The notes under the pieces are model-generated. The model did not search any database. It was not told the DNA's origin and was given only the letters and a program-made list of their open reading frames with translations. Positions 17,050 through 25,485 of a stretch of DNA of 25,485 nt are shown one piece after another; within the stretch, counting starts at the first letter, position 1, and every line of letters starts with the position of its first letter. Made by a program: the position numbers and the translations under genes. This DNA comes from a virus. The DNA lies in IMG/VR virus record IMGVR_UViG_3300017818_000099, positions 1-25,485 of that record, one strand, 5' to 3'.

Positions 17050-18633
17050 ATGGGAGCATACGAAAATCCACCACCAATACAGTTCCGAACTACAGGGGCA
17101 GGCGCGGCATGGGCTAATGCAGCAGCTAGTATTGGTAAAAATATTGGTAATGCTGTAGTAGAAAGAAAAAAATATCTTGATGCAAAGCTAGAAAAAGAAA
17201 ACAAAGAAATGCTTGATCTTGCTAGGCAGAGAAATGCTCTTGCTGCACAAGGGGCAGAAAAACTTAAATCTAATCTTGAAAAAATGAAAGGATTAGATGA
17301 AGAGTTTAGACAAGCATATATAAAAGAATTTAATGAAGGCTGGAAAGTTTATACAAGATCACAAACATCTACTGATTTAGAAGAGATAGAAAGCTTACAA
17401 CCTCAATTAAAAAGATTTAATCATTTTCAAGCTGTAAGTGGCGATCAAATACAAAATGCCAATAATTATTCAATTAAAATGGCTACATTTATTGATCAAA
17501 TAGCCATAGACGGACCAGGTGTGCCAAATACGGTAGATTTGTATTATAAGGGTAATAATAATTTAATGAAAGCTGCTAATATTGAAACTGGCGGTATTAC
17601 AGAAGGCGAAAGCAGAGAAGTTATTATAAATGATAAAGGCGACGCGGTAATGCGTTATACATTTGTAAATGAAGACGGGAAGTCAGAAACATTTGATTTA
17701 AATACAGCGGAGCTGGATTTAGACAATGTGCTTCAGGTGCCTGACTACAACAATAAGGTTGAGGGAACTATAGCTAATACAGGTATATTTAATGAAGACG
17801 GATCAATAAATCCTTCATATGCACCTTTAGATGAAAGTGGTCAGCCTCAATTAGAAGTAAAAACTGAAATAGTTGATGGCAAAAAAATAACTACACAAAA
17901 TCAGGTTGTAAACACAGAAGGTATAATACAACAATATACAGATGCAGGGATGAATGCTATGGGGGACATGACGCATGCTCAAAAAGTGTCTATATGGAAA
18001 AACACTATTGCCCCCGCATTAAAAGATTATGAGCCTGAAGATTTATCATACGATTCAGAAACAGGACAATTTACAAAAGAGCAAGCAGCTATATTTAACG
18101 CGGGTGTTGGCTCTTATCTTGGTGATATGGCTCTAATGAAAGTTGAAGCTGCAACAAAAGACAGCTATAAAAGAGTTATGACTGAAGCGCCTAGGGGCAC
18201 AGAAGTTAAAGCTCCAGATACATTTGCAGGCGAAATTTTTGAAGATATACAATCTGACCCAGCCACTGCATTTACAGCTGTTACAGGTAAAAAAGCTTCA
18301 TATGATGCTAATACTGATAAAGTAACCACAACAGAGCTCGTATTAAACAAAGAAACAAACGAATATGAAGAAGTTCCTGTTGTGTATGACTTAAGCAATC
18401 CTGGTATGTTAACTTATTTTTATAATACAGTATTAGAATCTACCCCTGGTTATTTAGGAGGACAATCAGGGGCTAGACAATCGCAAGAAATGCAAAAGCT
18501 CGTTAAAAAGCTTTTAAAAGAAAAACAAGAAGAAAACGAATTTGCTACTCCTGCTGAAGAACAGCCTAGATCTACAGAAGAATTTGATAGCTATGCTGAA
18601 AGCCTGCGAAATGTTAACCGACAAGGTAAATAA
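17050..18633 (+). CDS. Internal virion / cargo protein, medium-sized (T7 gp15-like by position)
   Basis: This 527-residue protein has no recognised enzymatic motif. It starts MGAYENPPPIQFRTTGAGAA, a beginning I associate with internal or cargo proteins of flavobacterial and Crassvirales-like phages. A long charged helical region follows (about 25-125, with KKYLDAKLEKENKEMLDLAR), then mixed segments (VIINDKGDAVMRYTFVNEDG around 195-215). The C-terminal tail is charged and helical (KLVKKLLKEKQEENE) before a disordered end. There is no signal peptide or membrane segment. Placed between the small membrane-prone protein and the giant protein, it most likely belongs to the set packaged inside the head and ejected with the DNA. 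The next ATG is 14 bases after its stop. Confidence 0.6.
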   Translation: MGAYENPPPIQFRTTGAGAAWANAAASIGKNIGNAVVERKKYLDAKLEKENKEMLDLARQRNALAAQGAEKLKSNLEKMKGLDEEFRQAYIKEFNEGWKVYTRSQTSTDLEEIESLQPQLKRFNHFQAVSGDQIQNANNYSIKMATFIDQIAIDGPGVPNTVDLYYKGNNNLMKAANIETGGITEGESREVIINDKGDAVMRYTFVNEDGKSETFDLNTAELDLDNVLQVPDYNNKVEGTIANTGIFNEDGSINPSYAPLDESGQPQLEVKTEIVDGKKITTQNQVVNTEGIIQQYTDAGMNAMGDMTHAQKVSIWKNTIAPALKDYEPEDLSYDSETGQFTKEQAAIFNAGVGSYLGDMALMKVEAATKDSYKRVMTEAPRGTEVKAPDTFAGEIFEDIQSDPATAFTAVTGKKASYDANTDKVTTTELVLNKETNEYEEVPVVYDLSNPGMLTYFYNTVLESTPGYLGGQSGARQSQEMQKLVKKLLKEKQEENEFATPAEEQPRSTEEFDSYAESLRNVNRQGK

Positions 18634-18647
18634 ACAAATATTTAATA

Positions 18648-21600
18648 ATGATTGAAATATATATTGTAGACGGTAGAGAATTTAAAGTTCATTCGTCTAG
18701 AAAAGATGAATTCCTTAAAAAATATCCTAGTGCTCAGCTAAAAGAAATTGAGCCGGGAAAGGAATCTCCCACAGCACCGGGTGCGGTTGTGGAGGAAACT
18801 GTAGCACCCGAACCCGTGAGTATGGACTTAGATTCGGAAAATATTTTATTGGATTCAATTCCTGAGCCGCCAAAGCAGATTGAGTCTCAAAAGCTGTCTT
18901 CTGACCAATATGATATGCTTTCGGATTATATAAGCGAGTTAGCTAAAAGTGAAAGAGAAAAACCAGAAGAGCCTTTTACGTATACGGGAGCGCTTGTTAA
19001 TGCCGCTTTAAATATTCCATTAGATTTACAAACAGCATGGGAAAGCACCAAAGCATTTGCTGTAGATTATATTAAGGACGTAGCTGGAACTGATGCTGCG
19101 GATTTTTTAGTTGGGGAAATGGGTGGAGCTATTGCTTGGATAGACCCGGAAACTTTAAGCAAGGTAACCTTTGAAAATGATCCAGAAAGATGGAAAGAGC
19201 TCGCTGCGCTAAACAGAAGAAATGATACAACTATAGACGCTGTTTATGATGATACAAATATAAAAATGGGTTCCGCTGCTGAAAAATATATCATAGACCA
19301 GTATAAAGAAGTTGAAAATTTAAGGTCTCAGCGTTTAAAAGCAGGTAAAATTGTTGAAGAATTTGATATAACAGACCCTTTTAATGTTGAATTTACTTCA
19401 GGGCCTGAGCTGTTTAGTGGTATAACAAATGTAGTTGGTAGTCTAATTAGTACTGTGGCACCAGCAGCTTTAACAAGGGGTGCTTCATTGGGACCTCAAA
19501 TTACAGCACCGATGTACATAGATTACAATGTGCAAAAAGCCGAAAGATTATATGGTGATGACCCTGATGCTCTTAAAAAGTTAGTAGAAAATAACCAAAC
19601 TGAAATAGCTACACCTTTAGCTCTTGGAACATTAGCAAGTGGTTTAGAATATATAGGTTTTAAAGGAATTACTAAGCAAATTGCATCTAAAGCAGGCGGA
19701 CTTAAGCCTTTAGTTTCATTGCTAGGTACCCAGAATAAAGAGGGAATAACAGAATTAAACCAAGCTGGATTAGAAACAGTAAACACTAGTTTAGCTGAGG
19801 GTAAATCTTTAAATAATGCTATTGTTGACGGTCTTAGTGCAATGGCAAGTGCTGATGGCTTAGAAAGCTATTTAGGCGGATTTATAGGCTCGGGTGTTAT
19901 TGCTGGGCCATCTAGCGTGGCTAAAGCATTAAGAAGTGACGAAGGGTCTATGAAAACAGTAATGGATCATATTGACGCTATAGGTACTTTACAAAAACAA
20001 AGATCTTTAAATAAAGATAAATCATATAGAAGTGCGATTGATTTAGAAATACAAAATGTTGAAAAATCCTTAAAAACATTTCTTGAAGATGCATATATAA
20101 AAACGTCTCTTCTTTCAAAAGAGCAAAGAGCTGAGCTTGATGGTTTCATAAAACAAAAAGAAGAAAATCAAACTAAACTAAAAGATTTAGAAAAATCTTA
20201 TAACGATAAAAAAATAACTGGACAACAGTATGGCCTTGCTAAAGGAATTATTGCTAATCAAAATAAAGCAATTTCAAATAGCATAGTTAAAATAAAAAAT
20301 TCAATAGACTTAGATAAAGTCGGACAAAGTATTGCTGAAAGAGAAGAAATGCTTAAAAAAGCACAAGAGCAGGGTGTTCTTCCAGATTTAAAAATAAGAT
20401 CTTTTGACAAGCAATCCGAACTTGAGGATTACGTAGCAAAAACAAAAGGAGCAAAAAAGTTTGACGGAAAATATGGGGTAATATATCAAAACCCCAATAC
20501 TAATGAACAAGAAATACTTATAAATAAAGAACAAAAGCTTAAAGATAAAATTGTAACAACAGCAGATCACGAGTTTTTGCATGCTGTATTATACCAAACT
20601 GTTAAAAACAATCCCGAAGCTCAAATTAATTTAGGGAAAGCTTTACATAATGAACTAATAAAGCAAGAAGGATTAGATGAAATTGTAAGTTCTGATTACT
20701 TTGATAGACTATCAAGTTATTTGGAAGGAGCTGTAACAGAACAACAACAAGGAAATGCGTGGGAAGAAAGTTTAACTCTTTATGCTGAAGGGCTTGCTAA
20801 TGGCGCCTTTAAAACGCCTAATAAATCTTTTATACAAAAAATAAAAGAATTTTTTGAAAAACTATTTGGTAAAAATGTTGCTGAAGATATAACCTTTAAC
20901 GAAGGTAAAGATGTTATAAAATTTATTCAAGACTACAATAAAAGTTTTCAAACCGGCAAATGGGGAGAAGGTATTAAAAAATTAGCAAAAGAAGGTGCAA
21001 AAGGAAAATTAATTGTATCACCAGAAAGTAAATCGCCACAGTTTAAAGAGTTTACAAATAAAGCAAGTAAAATATTTAAAGACCCTAAGCCTATATTTGC
21101 AAGTGACTTATCACCATTTGATCAATATGACTTTGTGCAAGTTGCTGCAAATTCAATGTTTCCAAATGTTGCAAATGAAGATAAGGTAAAATCCGGTCAG
21201 TTTAGTACATATGAAGCATTATCAGCAGATCAAAAGCTAGAGTTAATAGAAGACTTACTTGACAAAGGCGGATTAAAACCTAAGTTTAGTAGAAGCGTAT
21301 CGCCTGATAAAAAAGATCTTAAAGGCATATTTGATAAATTTGTACAAACACCAGAAGGTAAAACAAAATACAAAACCTTAGAAGCTTTTAGAAAATCTGA
21401 AGATTATTTTGATGCATATAATGAAGTTTCAGAAGGCGATGCCATAGGCAAGTATGTAAGAGGTCTTGTTAATGCTGATAAAAATCTTGGCTCGCTTGAT
21501 GAAAATATAAAAAGTGAAGTTATAAGTAATGTTAGAGAAGTTATAACTGAAAGATTTTTAAAGAACTTTGATCCGGCTAAAAACGAAAGTTTATTTGGTT

Positions 21601-24600
21601 ATTTGTTTGGTGCAAAGCCTATAGTTGATTTTGCGCTTCGTGATGTTAAAAAGAAGTACGCTCAACAAGTTAGAACTGTATCTACAGATGTTGAAACCGA
21701 GGGTAGAGGGTTTGAAGCGGTAGACACAGAGTCTGCACAAATAGAAGAAATTGTAGACAGAAGTTTAACAGAAGAGCAGCAAACTTTTGAATCACAGCTA
21801 AAGTCTACACTTACTGTTGGTGGTCAATCATTTATTACGCCTGAACTTGCACAAGAAATTAGAACAGCGGCTTATGAAACTTTTGAAGGTGATTTGCCGC
21901 CTATAGATAGCCGCGATTTTAGAAAGTTTGTTACTGACTCATACAAGAAAAAGCTTATGCCTATAATTAAAAAGGCATTAGGTAATAAAAAGAAGTTAGC
22001 AGATTTTGTTATAGAAAATAAACAAGACTTATTAGAGGGTTTACCTATTTCTTATTGGGTACAAATTGAAAGATTATTACCAGACACCCAAAAGATTTTT
22101 ACTAAGTATGTTAAAAGGTTAACTACACAAGCGGAAATAGATAAGTATACTGCTCTTGGCAGAGTATATACAGAAAATGATGCTGATGGCCCTGAGCTTT
22201 ATCAATTATTAAATCCTACTGATGCACAGATACAAGCGTTCTTTACTGGGCCAGTGGGCGATCAGTCAATGTCAGATATTCTTGGCTATACTGTTTCACC
22301 TTCTACATTAGCAGCTAGAAAGTCAGAATTAGGCGCCAATATAGGTTTACAAACAGCGTCGGATGCAACACCTGGTGTAGTTCAAACAAAACCTTACACA
22401 GAGCAGGAGGCCGCTAAAATAGCCTTAAAAGTAAATAGAGATTTACGACAAAAGTTTTCATCAGCTGGCAAAAAAATTAAAAAAATAAATGCTACTGAGC
22501 TTGTTAATTATATAAAAGATGGTGATTTAAATTCTGATATAGCTAAAAAATTAGGTGTTCCTGAAAGTTATGTTAATGCAATAGTTGATAGATTAAAAAA
22601 TAGATTTCCATCAAACGGTAATAAACAATACGGTCAAGACCAAATAGAATATTTAAATGATAAAGGCTTTAATCAAATTACAGAAGAAGCGGGTATTGTT
22701 ATGGTTGCTGGGGCATTTAATCAAAGATTTAGATTAAAAGGTGAATTAACTGTTAATGGCAAAAACCAAATTGATTTAGCTACAAATATTTTAAATAATA
22801 AAATATCACAAGCTACAACTGAAAGCGAAAAAGTTAAAGCTATAATTAATCATATGAGGTTCTACGGCAGAACTTTGCGTGCAAAAAATGGGGTGTTTAG
22901 AACAAACCGTCAAGCATGGGAAGAGATGTATAGCAATATAATAAATCAAAATAACATAGAAGGATTTGAGTTGCTTCCAGTAAGAAATGGAGAAGGTTTA
23001 TTTTATAATGGTCAAAACATAACTTCTTATGTAGACCCCACCAGCACAAAAGTAAAAAATAATATTGAACTTTTACAACCAGAATTTAACAAGCAATCAG
23101 AAGAAGCGCTTAATACTTTTTTAGAAACACTTGATTTTATTAAGACCCAACCAAACGCTGTAGAACTTGCAAAAGGTTATTTAACGCTTTCGGTAAGAGA
23201 AATGCGAAGCCCTTTAAAACTTTTAGCTAAAATAGCTTACAAAGAAAAAGGTGATCTTGTTAGTCCCGTATATGAGCATATGACTCCGGCATCACTGTTA
23301 GGCAGAATGAGTATGTCTTATGTAATTAGTGATAAATTAATTTCTAAAAATACACTTACTTCTTTTTTAAATGATAGTAAAATAGCATTAATATCTAAAA
23401 AATTAGATGCTAAGCTGCGTAAAGATTTTAAATTTACTATGCCGCCGGGTGGCCCAATTGCAAGATACGAGGAGTCTGGTATTGATATGAGTGTTTTAAC
23501 TCCATTGCAGCCCCAAGAAATAACAGAAAAGCTTAGTTCAAAAGCTGCTCCTGAATTTAATAGAATGATTGCAAGAGCAACTGGGTTTGGTACACGCGAA
23601 CAAATATCTGACAAGGTTGCTACAATGCTTGGTAAAAATAAAGGCCGATTCAGATTCTTTATACCGCCTTCGGCCGATGACTTTGCGGGTCTTATGTACT
23701 ATATGGTTGGAAAAGGCAAGCAGGGTAATGATGATTTAAAATTTTTAAAAGAAAACCTATTTGACCCATTTGGTAGAGCAATAAGAAAGTTTGATGCTGC
23801 AAAACAAAAACGTTTAGCAGACTTTAGAGAACTTAAAAAGTTAATACGCAGAACACCCAGTCGTCTTTCAAAGAAAAACGAAACAGGATTTACAAACGAG
23901 GATTCAGTAAGAATATATATATGGAATAGCTTAGGCTATACCATTCCTGGCATGCAAAAGAAAGACATTGTACCTCACGTAAAGCTTGTTAAAGGTAATG
24001 AAGATCTATTGGCATTCGCTCAAAACGTGCAAGGTATATCTATTATGGGTTATCCCGAACCTGATAATGGCTGGGATGCCGGCTCAATGACCACTGATCT
24101 TTTAACATATGTAAACAAAACAGAAAGATCTGAGTATTTAAAAGAATGGAAAGCAGCGAAAGATGCATTCTTTACCAATAAAACGATGAACAAGTTAAAA
24201 GCTGCATTTGGCGAAAGTTATACGGAAGCATTAGAAGATATTCTTTATAGAATGGAAACTGGCAGAAGAAGAACTACCGGCTCAAATAAACTTGTTAATG
24301 GTTTAATAAACTGGGTTAACGATTCTGTCGGTGCAATTATGTTCTTTAACTCTAGGTCAGCATTGCTACAGCAGTTATCAATGGTTAACTTTATAAATTT
24401 TAGTGATAATAATCCATTATCTGCCGGAGCTGCATTTGCAAACCAAGCACAGTTTTGGAAAGACTATACGTTTTTATTTAATTCTGATTTTCTTAAGCAA
24501 AGACGGTCAGGATTAAAAACAGATGTAAACGCAGATGAAATTGCTAAAGCTGCAGAGTCAGGAGCAAACCCTGTAAGGTCTGTAATAGCATCAATACTTA

Positions 24601-25485
24601 AAAAGGGATTTTTACCAACACAGCTTGCTGACTCACATGCAATCGCTATGGGCGGAGCTTCGTTTTATCGCAACAGATTAAAGCGATATATGAAAGAAGG
24701 CATGACAGAACAAAAAGCTGCTGATAAAGCGTTCTTAGATTTTCAAGAAGTTGCAGAAGAAACACAGCAATCATCAAGACCAGACCGTATTTCAATGCAG
24801 CAAGCAAGTGGTATAGGGCGCGTTATATTGGCTTTTGCTAACACTCCTATGCAGTACGCTCGGTTAACCAAAAAAGCTGCTTTAGATTTAGCTAATCGAA
24901 GAGGCGACTGGAAAACAAACCTTAGTAAATTAATGTATTATAGCACTATTCAAAACGTTATATTTTCTAGTCTGCAGTCAGCTATGTTTGCACTAATGTT
25001 TACCGATGAAGAAGAAGAAGAAACTAAGAAAAGATATTATAGAATTGCTAATAGCACCGCTGATTCTTTGCTCCGCGGTCTTGGATTTGCGGGTGCTGCC
25101 GTGGCTACAGGAAAGAATATGGTTCTTGAAACAATAAGGCAATATAAAAGCGGAAGACCTAATTATGAAAAAATTGCATTAGAAGCACTAACATTATCGC
25201 CACCTATTGATTCTAAAATAAGTAAACTAGCTTCAGCTGGTAGATCATTTACATATCGGCAATCTCGGGAAAAAATGAGAACTGAAGGTATAAGTTTAGA
25301 TAACCCTGCTTTTGAAGCTGTTGGTCAAATTATAGCATCAACTACAAACTTGCCAGCAGATAGAGTTGTTAGAAAACTTGACAACCTTACAACGCCCGTA
25401 AGACAGGACGTTGAAACCTGGCAAGCAATATCGCTTGCATTAGGTTATAGTAAGTGGGATGTAGGGCTTATAGAAAAGCAAACCA
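18648..25485 (+). CDS. Giant internal virion polyvalent-type protein, 3' end outside window
   Basis: The frame is open from ATG at 18648 to the window edge, giving at least 2279 residues. Residues 3-28 form a short unit (VDGREFKVHSSRKDEFLKKY, ending PSA), followed by an acidic Pro-rich linker to about 95. Residues 100-420 are Gly/Ala-rich helices (TLASGLEYIGF, then EGITELNQAGLETVN), and 430-600 look coiled-coil. HEFLH at 641-645 followed by EESLTLYAE at 706-714 resembles a zinc metallopeptidase (gluzincin) site. DIAKKLGVPESYVNAIV at 1297-1313 looks like a helix-turn-helix. The C-terminal third has conserved-looking blocks: FFIPPSADDF (1670), FFNSRSALLQQLSMVNF (1899), SSRPD (2042) and AFANTPMQY (2062). 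A hydrophobic helix (about 2103-2118) and an acidic patch come next. I recall these last blocks from giant proteins of marine phages. By position it matches T7 gp16. No lysozyme-type transglycosylase domain was recognised. Arginine is mostly AGA. Confidence 0.8.
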   Translation, partial: MIEIYIVDGREFKVHSSRKDEFLKKYPSAQLKEIEPGKESPTAPGAVVEETVAPEPVSMDLDSENILLDSIPEPPKQIESQKLSSDQYDMLSDYISELAKSEREKPEEPFTYTGALVNAALNIPLDLQTAWESTKAFAVDYIKDVAGTDAADFLVGEMGGAIAWIDPETLSKVTFENDPERWKELAALNRRNDTTIDAVYDDTNIKMGSAAEKYIIDQYKEVENLRSQRLKAGKIVEEFDITDPFNVEFTSGPELFSGITNVVGSLISTVAPAALTRGASLGPQITAPMYIDYNVQKAERLYGDDPDALKKLVENNQTEIATPLALGTLASGLEYIGFKGITKQIASKAGGLKPLVSLLGTQNKEGITELNQAGLETVNTSLAEGKSLNNAIVDGLSAMASADGLESYLGGFIGSGVIAGPSSVAKALRSDEGSMKTVMDHIDAIGTLQKQRSLNKDKSYRSAIDLEIQNVEKSLKTFLEDAYIKTSLLSKEQRAELDGFIKQKEENQTKLKDLEKSYNDKKITGQQYGLAKGIIANQNKAISNSIVKIKNSIDLDKVGQSIAEREEMLKKAQEQGVLPDLKIRSFDKQSELEDYVAKTKGAKKFDGKYGVIYQNPNTNEQEILINKEQKLKDKIVTTADHEFLHAVLYQTVKNNPEAQINLGKALHNELIKQEGLDEIVSSDYFDRLSSYLEGAVTEQQQGNAWEESLTLYAEGLANGAFKTPNKSFIQKIKEFFEKLFGKNVAEDITFNEGKDVIKFIQDYNKSFQTGKWGEGIKKLAKEGAKGKLIVSPESKSPQFKEFTNKASKIFKDPKPIFASDLSPFDQYDFVQVAANSMFPNVANEDKVKSGQFSTYEALSADQKLELIEDLLDKGGLKPKFSRSVSPDKKDLKGIFDKFVQTPEGKTKYKTLEAFRKSEDYFDAYNEVSEGDAIGKYVRGLVNADKNLGSLDENIKSEVISNVREVITERFLKNFDPAKNESLFGYLFGAKPIVDFALRDVKKKYAQQVRTVSTDVETEGRGFEAVDTESAQIEEIVDRSLTEEQQTFESQLKSTLTVGGQSFITPELAQEIRTAAYETFEGDLPPIDSRDFRKFVTDSYKKKLMPIIKKALGNKKKLADFVIENKQDLLEGLPISYWVQIERLLPDTQKIFTKYVKRLTTQAEIDKYTALGRVYTENDADGPELYQLLNPTDAQIQAFFTGPVGDQSMSDILGYTVSPSTLAARKSELGANIGLQTASDATPGVVQTKPYTEQEAAKIALKVNRDLRQKFSSAGKKIKKINATELVNYIKDGDLNSDIAKKLGVPESYVNAIVDRLKNRFPSNGNKQYGQDQIEYLNDKGFNQITEEAGIVMVAGAFNQRFRLKGELTVNGKNQIDLATNILNNKISQATTESEKVKAIINHMRFYGRTLRAKNGVFRTNRQAWEEMYSNIINQNNIEGFELLPVRNGEGLFYNGQNITSYVDPTSTKVKNNIELLQPEFNKQSEEALNTFLETLDFIKTQPNAVELAKGYLTLSVREMRSPLKLLAKIAYKEKGDLVSPVYEHMTPASLLGRMSMSYVISDKLISKNTLTSFLNDSKIALISKKLDAKLRKDFKFTMPPGGPIARYEESGIDMSVLTPLQPQEITEKLSSKAAPEFNRMIARATGFGTREQISDKVATMLGKNKGRFRFFIPPSADDFAGLMYYMVGKGKQGNDDLKFLKENLFDPFGRAIRKFDAAKQKRLADFRELKKLIRRTPSRLSKKNETGFTNEDSVRIYIWNSLGYTIPGMQKKDIVPHVKLVKGNEDLLAFAQNVQGISIMGYPEPDNGWDAGSMTTDLLTYVNKTERSEYLKEWKAAKDAFFTNKTMNKLKAAFGESYTEALEDILYRMETGRRRTTGSNKLVNGLINWVNDSVGAIMFFNSRSALLQQLSMVNFINFSDNNPLSAGAAFANQAQFWKDYTFLFNSDFLKQRRSGLKTDVNADEIAKAAESGANPVRSVIASILKKGFLPTQLADSHAIAMGGASFYRNRLKRYMKEGMTEQKAADKAFLDFQEVAEETQQSSRPDRISMQQASGIGRVILAFANTPMQYARLTKKAALDLANRRGDWKTNLSKLMYYSTIQNVIFSSLQSAMFALMFTDEEEEETKKRYYRIANSTADSLLRGLGFAGAAVATGKNMVLETIRQYKSGRPNYEKIALEALTLSPPIDSKISKLASAGRSFTYRQSREKMRTEGISLDNPAFEAVGQIIASTTNLPADRVVRKLDNLTTPVRQDVETWQAISLALGYSKWDVGLIEKQT

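Noticed and set aside
18648-25485. Lysozyme-like transglycosylase domain expected for a T7 gp16-type protein
   Set aside because: No convincing catalytic Glu context of a lytic transglycosylase was seen in the visible 2279 residues. It could lie beyond the window edge.
1-25485. tRNA genes, CRISPR arrays, insertion sequences and attachment sites
   Set aside because: Scanned for cloverleaf-like blocks, spaced repeats, transposase-like proteins and long terminal repeats. Nothing convincing was seen by eye.

Overview
The window is the structural gene module of a tailed bacteriophage, and every gene lies on the + strand. The host is most likely a marine or aquatic member of the Bacteroidota (Flavobacteriia-like). 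Three things support this. The terminase, portal, capsid, ring and muzzle proteins resemble, from memory, those of Crassvirales-like podoviruses and related flavobacterial phages. The DNA is AT-rich. None of the visible start codons has a GGAG-type Shine-Dalgarno sequence; they follow A/T-rich leaders instead, as is usual in Bacteroidota. No database search was possible, so family names rest on recognised motifs and gene order.

Layout. Bases 1-7155 form the packaging and head block: large terminase (its 5' end may lie outside the window), portal, a probable scaffold, and the major capsid protein. A strong intrinsic terminator-like hairpin (7166-7209) follows the capsid gene. A conserved 253-residue gene of unknown function (7232-7993) comes next and is followed by a second long hairpin (8003-8043). 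Bases 8053-15772 form the neck and tail block: two ring/connector proteins and a muzzle-like tail assembly carried on two consecutive genes (1412 and 529 residues), the first with a cadherin-like insertion. A small cupin-like protein (15778-16224) separates the tail from the ejection block. From 16226 to the window end are three probable internal or ejected proteins of increasing size: a glycine-rich membrane-prone protein, a 527-residue protein, and a giant protein of at least 2279 residues that runs off the 3' edge.

The order portal, scaffold, capsid, tube/nozzle, small-medium-giant internal proteins parallels T7 genes 8-16, which supports reading the last three genes as an ejectosome. Genes are packed almost end to end, with gaps of 0-35 bases or a 1-base overlap, so most are probably co-transcribed. 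The exceptions are the two hairpin-containing gaps around the 253-residue gene and a 104-base gap after the small ejection gene. That last gap appears to be an untranslated-looking continuation of the gene in the -1 frame.

I saw no tRNA, CRISPR array, insertion sequence, attachment site, origin or convincing promoter, and no stretch of 300 bases lacks a gene. I did not find an obviously new system. The best leads are the candidate -1 frameshift at 16939-16943, the HExxH motif and short N-terminal domain of the giant protein, and the two-gene muzzle.
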